NCBI GenBank assembly: GCA_022579005.1
Contig: MU401493.1
Coordinates: forward strand, 87,170 to 151,169
Length of the DNA: 64,000 nt
Reading direction: 5' to 3'
Source of the DNA: Poronia punctata
Taxonomy: Eukaryota > Ascomycota > Sordariomycetes > Xylariales > Xylariaceae
In this document: positions 36,928 to 46,791 of the stretch, in pieces
How positions within the stretch are numbered: position 1 is the first letter of the stretch
Layout of the letters: each line of letters starts with the position of its first letter
The notes under the pieces: generated by a model
Databases searched by the model: none
What the model was told of the DNA's origin: nothing
What the model saw: only the letters and a program-made list of their open reading frames with translations
Program-made: the position numbers and the translations under genes

Positions 36928-39900
36928 TTACTGACTCCCCTCCAAACTCTGCAACCTAACAAGCTCAGCATACCTCCTATCCAACCTCATCAATTCCCCA
37001 TGCGTCCCACTCTCCACAACCCTCCCCTTATCAAAAACATAGATAACATCCGCCCTCTGAATCGTACTCAACCTATGCGCCACCGCAATCGTCGTCCTTC
37101 CTTTAGCAGCTTTATCCAAAGCAGCCTGAACAACGTGTTCCGATTCCGAATCCAACGCGCTAGTCGCTTCGTCAAGTAACAAGATCCTCGGATCGCGAAT
37201 CAATGCCCTCGCTATGGCGATACGTTGTTTCTGTCCGCCCGAGAGCAACGCGCCTTTACTTCCTACCACCGTATTCAGACCTTCGGGTAAGGAGAGGATG
37301 AAGTCGTAGATATTCGCTTCGCGACAGGCATGTTCGATTGCCGCGTCGGAGATTATTTCATTGTCTGTTGAGCCTGTTGTTGTTCCGAGCAGAATATTCT
37401 CTTTGATTGTCCCTTGGTAAAGCGTCGGTTCTTGAGATACCAAGGCTAAGAAAGAGCGGTATTGGGTAATGTTCAGCGAACTGATTTCTTTCCCGTCTAC
37501 ATATATCCCCCCCAACACCGGATCGTAGAATCTCTCGAGTAACCCGATTGCCGTGCTCTTCCCGCATCCGGACGCGCCTACTAGGGCGACGTATTGGCCC
37601 GGCCGGACGACGAGGTCGAGACCGCGGAGAACGGATTGTTCGGGACGCGTCGGGTAGCGGAAGTGCACGTTTCGGAATTCGATGGTCCCGTGGATGGAGG
37701 GGACCGGTTCCCCGTCGACAGACCATGTGTCGATGGCCGGGGTGCGGTCGAATAGAGTTTTTAGGGAGCTGGCTGCTTCGTGGGCTTTGCCCATGTCGGG
37801 TGCGAAGGAGAATATCGCGCCGGCGGATTGGGCGCTGTATACGACGGACATGAAGGTTACGAAGAATTGGAAGAGGTTGTATTCCAGGTTGGCGATTAGG
37901 TTGGCGCCGTACCAGAATCCCAGGGCGAAGGCGAGGAATAAGACGCCTTGCGAGGCGGCGTAGAGAATGGAGGATTTGAGGACGGATATCAGACTGGCTT
38001 TTTGTTGGGATTCGAGAGATTCGCGGTATTGTCGTAGGACGTCCCCCTCGCGGGTTAGAGAGGCGACGGTTCGGATGGCGGATATGGCTTCTGATGCGTA
38101 AGAGGCGCTTTCGGCGTATGCTTTCTTGGACCGTTGTTGGAAGTGGGTTAGTAGGGAGATGCGGAAATATCCGGCTGCGATTATCACGGGCACGGCGGCG
38201 ATGCAGACGAGGGCTAGTTTCCATCCAAACGAGAGGCCGAGGACGATGGATGAGGCTAGGGTGGTGGTGATGGTTAGTAATGTCCCTAATGTGGCGCCGC
38301 TGAGACCGGCTACGTGGGTGGTTTCTGTTGATAGGAACGAGGTTAGTGCGCCGGGCGTGTTTTCTTCCTTGTCGTAGAAGCCGACGTCCTGGCGTAACAT
38401 TGTTCTGAAGCCGCGGTCTCGTACGCGATGGATGAGGATCTCGGAACATTTGGCAAAGGCGAATCCCTGGAGCATCTGGGCTAGGAATATCACGAGGGCT
38501 AGGATGAGGTACATGAGACTCCAAAAGTCGCTTCTGCCCTTGATCGAATGCTTATTTTCTTCTGTTATGGGTCCGCTGAGAGTCTGTGGTAAGAACATCA
38601 GTTGAGAATCCACTCAAAACGCAGTGGGAATTGGGAAGGGAAGCATACAATAACCTCTTTGGCAAAGAATAGGGCTTGAGCGGGATTACCGCCACCACAG
38701 ACGACAGCCCAGAGCATACCCCAGAGCATAATCTTCCATTCACTCCTGTTGAAAGCAGCGATGAACTTGATTAACGTCCAAGTGCTATACGTCTTCTTCT
38801 CCTCGGGAATGATCTCGGGCACGACACTGAAAGAAGTGGAAAACCGAGTCGATGATCGTTTCAGTTTGGACGCGACGAGTTCGGCGAATTCGGCAATATC
38901 CTGCGAATACCGCTTGCTAAGACGTTGCGAATAACGCTTACTACGCCGTACAGTCGACATCCTCTTGATTAACGTTGCATCTTCGTCTTCTTCGGGGTCT
39001 TTGTCTTTATCTTTATCTCGCCCTGCCGATATAGCTTGGGCGGTGACGAGATTGTAGTAGGCGCCTTTACGTTGTAGGAGGTTGTCGTGGGTGCCTTGCT
39101 CTACGACGGTGCCTTGCGACATGACGACAATGTTGTGGGCGTCTTTGATGGTCGATAGACGATGGGCGATTGTGATTGTTGTTCTTCCCTCGGCCGCTGC
39201 GTCTAGGGCTGCTTGGACTATTCCCTCGGATTTGGTATCCAGAGCGCTTGTTGCTTCGTCTAGGAGCAAGACTAAAGTTGGACAGTTAGTATATCACGTC
39301 TTTTGTATGTTCTCACACATCAGGCTTTCTTACTTCTCGGATCCGAAACTATTGCACGAGCAATAGCAATCCGTTGCTTCTGACCACCAGACAGCAAAAA
39401 ACCCCTCTCTCCCACATTCGTCTCATATCCATCAGGTAATGCCGAGATGAAATCATGGGCATTCGCCTTTTTCGCCGCCTCCATCACAAGTTCCTTCTGT
39501 CTGTGCGTCGGCGCATTCTCATACATGGTCCCGAACAGGCCGTACCGGATATTATCAAAGATGGTCGTGGCAAATAACGTCGGTTCTTGGCTGACGAGAG
39601 CTACCTGCTGCCGCAACCATCGGAGATTCAGTGTGTTGACATCGTGACCGTCTAGAAGGACTTGGCCGGCCACGGGCTCGTAGAATCGCTCTACTAGCCC
39701 GACAATGGTGCTTTTTCCCGACCCGGACGCTCCTACGAGCGCCGTCGTTTTACCCGCCGGTATGTTGAGAGTGACATTTTGCATGACGACGACGTCGGGA
39801 CGGGATGGGTAGATGTGCTTGATATTTTGTAACCGGATAGTTCCACTGACGAACGGGAGGGTCTTTCCCTCTTCCGCCGTAGGATCCAAGGGGGATTTCC

Positions 39901-41344
39901 GGTCAATGGTATTATAAATCTTGGCAGCGGCCGCCATCCCGGTGCCGAAAGCCTGGAGATTGGGCGCGATATTCCCGAGATTGAAAGCGCCCGTGACGAT
40001 GGATAACATGATAGTCAAGACGCTCGCCAACGGAATGACATTATCCAAAACATACGAACTCCCGACCCAGAAGCTGAGCCCGTAACTCGCGTATATGATG
40101 AGGAATATCCCGCCCACCATGCAAGCCACGCCCGTGGCCCTGCGGACGCCGTAATATTCGCCCACTTTCAGATGTTCGTCGTACTTGAGCGCCAGTCTGT
40201 CCTCGGTTCCGAAAGCGACGGCGTTCCGGATCGAGCTGAGCACTTCCTCTACCACCGTCCCTCCCGTCGCATGTGCCGCGAGGTTCTGCCTAGTGTAAAG
40301 AACAATGTATTTACTCGCCGTGCCCATGACGATCAGCAAGGCGAAGATGACGGATGTCAGGATCAGGGTTAATTTCCAATAAAAAATAAAGCCGATCACA
40401 AAGGCGGACGCGAAAGTAGCCGTCGACGTAAGCGTCAGGCTGACTTTTTCCGATATCCCCTCCTGCACCAGGTTCGCGTCTGCCGTGATCCGCGTCGTCA
40501 CCTCGCCCGCGCCCATCTTGTCGAAGAAGCCGATGTTCTGCCGCATGCAGCTGGCCAGGTAGTGTTGGCGGATCTTGGCCGTTATGTGTTCGCCTGTATA
40601 TATAAAGCCGACGGTGGCGACGTAGACGGTGACGAACTCGCCGATGGCTAGATAGACGAAATATAACACTAGCGAGTTTACCTGCGACAGGAAATCTTCC
40701 TTTGTGATGTGCTGCAGGTCTTGGAAGGAGTTTTGGAGGTTGCCGAATAAGACGGTCATTAGGGGGAGGGCGGCGCCGGCGGCGATGGCGGATAGGGAGC
40801 TTATGGTCATTATGATGATGTCGTTTCGGGTCGCGTATCTGTATAAGGTGGCGAAGCCGGTTTTGACTTCTGGTATGGTGACCTCTGGGGGAATGATGTT
40901 AGTAAGTGTTATCTGTATATCAATAATCATCCTTCAAGCTCGTCATGTAGTATAGAATGATAGGACAGAACAGAACAGAACAGAAGCCTGGCATGTGAAT
41001 ATAATAAGAGTTGTACAAAACAACTTACGTCTCCTAAGTATCGAAGCCTCATGCTCAGGTAAATGTCCAAAGGGATCAACCTCTGTCGTCTCCTTTTCCG
41101 TATCAGTATCAGTATCAGTACCAGTACCAGTACCAGTACCAGCCCCTTTCGAACCGAGCTTCGACATCTCGATACTCCTCCCACTACTCTCCGGTTCGTA
41201 ATCGTCGTCGTGAAGGTCTATGTAGCTAGGTTCCTTGATAATCGTGCTGGCTGACGAGTCGCCCCCGTGTGGGGAGGGTGGTGGCGGGCTCCATGATAAC
41301 GGGATAGTGGACATCTCGGGCCTTTGTGATGGTGTACCCACCAT
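36928..41344 (-). CDS. ABCB full transporter (multidrug resistance / P-glycoprotein type)
   Basis: Four exons in transcript order, 41029-41344, 39334-40884, 38649-39271 and 36928-38583, give 1381 residues in the order TMD1-NBD1-TMD2-NBD2. NBD1: Walker [10 protein letters not shown] about 490-498, signature LSGGQ 603-607, Walker [13 protein letters not shown] from about 623 across an intron. NBD2: Walker [10 protein letters not shown] about 1166-1174, LSGGQ 1277-1281, LLLDEAT 1298-1304, H-loop AHR about 1333. Both ATP sites look intact. It should export hydrophobic compounds or peptides across the plasma or vacuolar membrane using ATP; the substrate is unknown. The start could be 41344 or the next Met at 41314. 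The N-terminal tail has a Gly-Thr/Asp-Thr repeat. A G run and an assembly gap lie just upstream, so the promoter sequence here is unreliable. Confidence 0.92.
41101..41142 (-). repeat. In-frame hexanucleotide repeat in the transporter N-terminus
   Basis: Seven 6-bp units (three TATCAG, four TACCAG on the plus strand) encode alternating Gly-Thr then Asp-Thr pairs. Gain or loss of a unit would keep the frame. Confidence 0.8.
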
Positions 41345-41380
41345 CACGGTATGTTCTTCCCCGCGAACTTGTCTAGAGTC

Positions 41381-41541
41381 GGGGGGGGGGGGGGGGGGGG
41401 GGTTTGAATAACAACACAAGTGACAGCACGCTGTGGGAGGAAAGGGAAGGGTTGTAGTGGGGGGGAAGGTATTTCTGACGAATGAAAAAANNNNNNNNNN
41501 GCCGCCGCCCCCGCCCCCCCCCCCCCCCCCCCCCCCCCGCG

Positions 41542-41586
<45 letters not shown>

Positions 41587-41671
41587 ACTGAATAACAACA
41601 CAAGTGACAGCACGCTGAGGTAGGAAAGGGAAGGGATGAAGAGGGGGGTAAGGTCTGTCTGACGACTGAAA
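41381..41671. other. Assembly gap with duplicated flanks and homopolymers
   Basis: Ten Ns at 41491-41500. To the left is a run of 22 Gs (41381-41402) then a segment at 41405-41490. To the right is a long C-rich run to 41586 then a near-copy of that segment at 41589-41671. Both copies start TGAATAACAACACAAGTGAC and differ by scattered single bases. This pattern suggests two contig ends covering the same locus rather than a true duplication. Confidence 0.85.
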
Positions 41672-44600
41672 TACGAGAATCCAAGGCGGTTATAGTTAGG
41701 TAAGGTAGGTAAAGTAGGTATGTGAAGATAATAGGTATATCAAAGATCTTGAATCACCGACTACCTAGGCTTAGTAGATAGATGTATGATCAGTTAGTCC
41801 AACGGTTAGACAAACTATTCACGAGGTAGGAGGTAGGTATGTATGTTATGAACAACGTCAGCAATAGAAGTAGGTACGTAGATGGTGGATATAATACCAA
41901 AAACTTCCAGATCAAACCAAGTCAAATAGGCAAGTAGTCAGTCGGACGACACGACGGGCGTGGCAGGGTCCTCTCTACCTATATTAATACCTATCTTACC
42001 ACGTTCTTTTCCATGATGGCCCAGCCGAGTCTAGCTATACTAAGCAAGAGGGAAAGACAATCTACGAACAAGAAGGGGATATTTCTTGTTCTCCATTGGT
42101 TAGGCTTGTTAGCTGAAGGGTCCAGACCACGTGTTGTGACCTGCATGTATTATCTTTGATTAGGGTATATACTGAGTAGGTAGGTAGGCAGGTAGGTAAC
42201 CAAGATCTGATCGTAAAGGGTAATGCGGACCAAGAACTGCATGGGAGATCACTTACCTCGGCATGCCTACCACCGGGTTTGTACGTACTCTAGATAGGTA
42301 GTCGACCTGGGCGGAAAAGAGGTAGGTAAGGTACAGTCGTTGGTACGAGGTGTAGGTAAGTCTTAAACAAGGATAGATATCAAGTCCATGTGGATATGTA
42401 TGTATGTGGTCTAGTTACAATGGACCTTGACGTCCACGTTGTAACACGATCCTATCCCCAGAACTAGGCTTAATCCAGGCTTTGGATAAGTATATATATA
42501 TATATAGAATTGCCCGATGCGGTATCTAGCTCACTAGTAGGGGAGTCATGGAGATGGACAGTAGGGGTTTGTACGGGAGCAGTAGGCAGGCGTGGCAGGT
42601 AGGGTAGGAGGTAGATCATCATCATCTAGGGTCTGGATATACAGAGTACCGGTAGGCAAGACCCGATAATTTAATGATTTTCAGACCTACCTACTTTTTA
42701 TTCTTCTATATTAAATAGAGTTTCCTGCGCTGTGTCTCATACTCGATTTGGTTGTCAACTGTAGGTTTTGTAAGAGTTGGCTGAGAGAAGGATACATACT
42801 TAGTCTACCTGTCTCCCGGGTTTACGTTCACAGCCCATATTGTTCCAGTCAGCACCGCCCAACCATGTCTTTCTAGTGTAACTACGGACCTCGGCATGTA
42901 AAATCTAGTCTGCCTTGGATTCGGAATCATGTATCCTATCTATCTATCCTTTGGGACTCGGTGGCAGCCAGCAGGGGCGTCTGGATTCTCTTGGGTTATC
43001 TGTGGTAATTATCTTGTAAACTTTGTCTAAAACGTATCTAACGGACCGAACTACTTGTCATATCAATGCGGGGTAGATATCTCGCTAACCTAGAGACTTC
43101 TTTCGCTACTCTTGTTCCTTTTCATGCTTCTAGCTCGAATCTCGTGTTCTAGCGTGCAGATATCGAGGGGGAAAACTTCCTTTAACACGCTATATATGCT
43201 GTCACGAAGTTACGCTAGCCTAATGTAGACCACTGTACCTTGTCTATTGCCTACGTATACAGCCAAGATCCTCGGTATCGTTTAAAAAGTTCCCCAATAT
43301 TCGGTCTGGCCGTTGAATTGTTGTCGTTATGTCTTCCTGAAGTAGATAGGCAAATTACGTAAAGGAGCAATGACGGAAGACGGAAGATGCAAGGATTTAA
43401 GTTTGCAAGCCAATGCAACCCTTGGTCCTAATTAGGCAATCATGTTATTTCGGGTCTAGTGTCAGAATGCTTATTCCTACATTCTGTTTGCCTTTATCCA
43501 CTGTTCCTGAATAGGAAATCGCTTTACCTGTGTGTATACCTATGTATTTGAATCTTGAGATATGTTCTTTGTACGTGTACATGTTGTATTTTACCTCGGC
43601 CTGATCTACAATGCTGTTTGACAGGTATTTACAGTTTGGACATCAAAATGGTCTTCTTTTCTTCATTAAGAAATGCTTTATTAGGAAATAACGTTTTCTA
43701 TTTTTAATGGTTGGTTTAGGTAAGTAGGTAGTTAGGCGGTCTGTTTTAGCCGAAGATCTGGTAAAGCCTTACTACGAGTATGACTCTAGCGTCGCCCTGT
43801 TTAGCTCAGCTACGTTGCCAAGTCCATGTCCTTGATATAAAACCATTATCCCTTTCCAGTTTCATTTCTCAATTGTACAACTTGTATTTTACCAAGTAAG
43901 TCGTGGCCAAAACCTAGAAGTTCTTCTAGGCCAAGGAATCCAAGGGAACTAACCTACACCCTTCCCTCAGTGACCTCTCACTTTCAACTTACCAGTGACG
44001 GCCGCATATGTGCGTAAAGAAGAAGATATAAAGGTATCTCTTGCATGTTTCCCACGATTCATACCACCGTGGTCTCCTATTCCTCACTATGTCTAGTCTA
44101 CGGACCCAACTTAACTATACCTCTCCCATATCTCGATTCTCGACAAACACGCCCCTCATCTGTTTCAAAGGGCCCTTACAAACTGTTCCTTTTCCGGGTT
44201 CAACAACCTTTCCTAGTGCTTGGTCCGCAGTAACGGAAGATTGCCATCTGCCAACCTATGAGAAAAGTGTGTTTAAGTTTTTGGTCAATCTATTAACTCT
44301 GTAGCTAGTCCAGTAACAATGGCCAATCTGTATCTTCATGTTACTATTCCCTATCTAAAACACTATGACAGCAAGTCTAACTTCTTTCCAAGGTGGACCA
44401 CCTTTGCAATGGTGTTTAGGTGATAGGTATGATGCTTTCCGCGCATATGGATCAACTTCTCCCTCTCTTCCTTGACCTGGTCAACGATTGCATATTACAT
44501 CTAAAGCCCCACATACTCTCTCTAAAAACGGTCCCCGCAATTATTACCTTCTTTTGGGTGCTTGGCAATTAAAAGCACGTGTCTACTAATCTCATTTTGG

Positions 44601-45348
44601 ACAAGTTTCTCATGTCTAATTGATTTTTTATTTTTTTACGAGTACGCGTAAGGCAACAGACAAATAAACGTTATCTCGGTATGACGTACAATAAACCCAA
44701 CCCGAAACTCTCAAAAGAACAAACTGTCCTTTCAACCAACCTTTTTTTGCCACTCAATTGTTATCAAACTCGAGACTTTTTGGAATTAGTTCCAATCACC
44801 CTATCTACTTATACTCGTACTTACTGTGTACAGGTTAAGAAAGAATGAAGCTCTGACCAGACACACTCCTAATCTCCAGTCAAAGTTATTTATTACGTTA
44901 TTGTTTTTGTATTGCTATTCTGCGCCCTCCTAAGTCCGGGTATAAACAGCATTGTTGCCTTGTCTCCAAACAAAGGTGGCAAAGCCACATACTGTACCTA
45001 ACATACTTGAGGGGCTGTATTTTAATATTTTTCTCTTCGAGATCTACAGCCACACGCCGTGGCTACCAAGGATACAAGCAACAACTGTTTATTAGGATTT
45101 TGATTATTTTTTGAAACAAGCTTGCTGGGGCCGAGAATCAAGGGTCCTATACTCCGGATCCCATCTATTCGACCCTCGTCCGACACTTGAACACGGACGC
45201 GGACACGGACACGGACCTCATAACCCCGGGGGGCGGTTCACGGTTCACGGTTCAATCGCCGCGCTTCAGGGGGTCATCCACCTACCATACCTACCCCTCA
45301 AGCCCCGACTACTCGCTCATCCCCCGAATTCACATTCCTAGGTAGCTA

Positions 45349-45350
<2 letters not shown>

Positions 45351-45379
<29 letters not shown>
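45351..45379 (+). repeat. 29-base A run abutting a start codon
   Basis: Uninterrupted As end two bases before the ATG at 45382, so the mRNA leader would end in poly(A). Homopolymer length is uncertain in any assembly. Confidence 0.85.
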
Positions 45380-45381
<2 letters not shown>

Positions 45382-46383
45382 ATGCGCGCCACCAACCTCC
45401 TCCCAGCCCTCCTCGCCCTGACCCCCGACCTCGCAACAGCCAAAGCCAAAGCCAAACCCAAAGAAGCAATCCTTCTCTCCGAGGTCCAATCCCTGACCCT
45501 CCGCGCCAACAAACAGACGACCCACCGCCGCGTATCCGCGATCCCCCAGCTCAGATGCGTCTCCTCGCCACGCGTCTGCGCCCTATACGACCTGGACGTG
45601 ATGCGCTGCACCAACCAGGGAAGCTCCTACACGGCCGAGGACGTCGAGTGGTCGTGCGCCGCCTCCCTACCGCCCGAGCTGAAACTCGGCTCCACGGACG
45701 TCGTATGCGAGGGGTACGCCGGTCCCGATGATCCGTATGTCCTACGCGGTAGCTGTGGGGTTGAGTATAGGCTTGTTCTTACCGAGCTCGGCGAGCAGAA
45801 GTATCCCGATATCGCCAATGGCGGGGGATGGTTTTCCGGTTGGGGAGGTGGTAGGGACAGTAGTACCAGCAGTAAGCGCCCAAACTTGGACGAAAAGGAA
45901 GGAGAGACGGGCATAAGTGGTTGGCTTTTTAGCATCGTCTTCATAAGCGTCGTGATTTGGATTGTATATTCAGCCTGGACGCAGAGGCCGGGTGGCGCTG
46001 GTCCCCAACGTAGACCCCGGACTGGGTGGTTTGGCGGCGGTGGAGGAGGAAATGATCCGGGCTTCGGACCTGGCGGCGGAGGCGGAGGCGGTTTTGGAGG
46101 ATATGACGAACCTCCACCCCCCTATAGTAAATACGGGAGATCAAATCAAGAAGGTTGGCGTCCCGGGTTCTGGTCCGGTATGGCTTCGGGTGCTGCTGCT
46201 GCTTACATGGCAGGTAACCGCGGGAGGAGGCAAGAGCAGCGGGGTTTCTTCGGAGGTGGCAGCGGAAGTGGCAGCAGTTGGCGCTCGGGTCCCGAACCAA
46301 GCTCAAGCAGTAGTAGACCTTCTGGCTCCATGTCGTCCTCGAGGTATTCAAGTACAGGATTTGGGTCTACAAGCAGGAGATGA
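45382..46383 (+). CDS. SARAF-like ER membrane protein (store-operated calcium entry regulator family)
   Basis: One exon, 333 residues. Signal peptide about 1-20. Luminal domain about 28-135 with six cysteines (59, 66, 76, 92, 109, 125) and the family marks LRCVSSPRVCALYDLDVMRC, NQGSSYTAEDVEWSC and VVCEGY...DDPYVLRGSCGVEY. One transmembrane helix at about 178-199 follows. The cytosolic tail is Gly/Arg/Ser-rich with PPPPYSKYG and a GFWSGMASGAAAAY hydrophobic patch, typical of the family. In animals SARAF damps store-operated calcium entry at the ER; fungi lack clear STIM/Orai, so its partner here is unknown. The gene converges on bre1. Confidence 0.9.
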   Translation: MRATNLLPALLALTPDLATAKAKAKPKEAILLSEVQSLTLRANKQTTHRRVSAIPQLRCVSSPRVCALYDLDVMRCTNQGSSYTAEDVEWSCAASLPPELKLGSTDVVCEGYAGPDDPYVLRGSCGVEYRLVLTELGEQKYPDIANGGGWFSGWGGGRDSSTSSKRPNLDEKEGETGISGWLFSIVFISVVIWIVYSAWTQRPGGAGPQRRPRTGWFGGGGGGNDPGFGPGGGGGGGFGGYDEPPPPYSKYGRSNQEGWRPGFWSGMASGAAAAYMAGNRGRRQEQRGFFGGGSGSGSSWRSGPEPSSSSSRPSGSMSSSRYSSTGFGSTSRR

Positions 46384-46791
46384 GAAAGGCATGCACAACT
46401 CGATACACACGATTAATAGAAAACCACAAATGGGCTGCTCATATTACAGATACTGCTTGCTGCTAGCCATCATCCTCTTGCTATCCTGTGCGCATCACTC
46501 CTCACTCGCCCGTCAGGATCGCCTTGCCAGCCTAGGGGCAATCCGAGCAATCCGACATATGCGCGCGCTCTTCGCCATATTCTCCGCCGGCGAGGAGCAT
46601 AGTTGAGTATCAGTACCGTCCTGTGGCGCAGGCCCCCTCAAGCATGTGTTCGCGTCCCTCGCGCAGTCTCTATCCCGCGCCATGGTGTAGTTTATGTACA
46701 TGAAGTGATACATGGGCGATGGGGGTGTCCGTCCCCGCCCAGATTATAATTTACAGTGACGTTAATAAATGAGACCGACACAAGAAATGTT
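46384..46791. other. Intergenic, convergent 3' ends
   Basis: About 400 bp shared by the 3' ends of the SARAF-like gene and bre1. No other feature seen. Confidence 0.6.

Larger units (their letters stand above)
41345..45381. other. Long gene-free interval, divergent, with assembly gap
   Basis: About 4 kb between the ABC transporter and the SARAF-like gene. The left part is disturbed by the gap described separately. The rest is rich in TAGGTA and ACCTA words (for example 41.69-41.90 kb and 42.18-42.37 kb). A small ORF at 44041-44304 has no protein-like features. Short tandem units lie at 45192-45216 (ACGGAC type) and 45234-45254 (CGGTTCA three times). Confidence 0.55.

Noticed and set aside
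37358..38524. 388-codon Arg/Pro/His-rich ORF on the minus strand
   Set aside because: Out-of-frame shadow of the ABC transporter's fourth exon.
24875..41344. Secondary-metabolite cluster (SDR plus exporter)
   Set aside because: The two are 11 kb apart with GPI genes and gene-free DNA between them, and there is no polyketide, peptide or terpene synthase.
41344..41684. Poly-Gly/Pro ORFs across the N gap
   Set aside because: They come from G and C homopolymers and run through Ns, so they are assembly artefacts.
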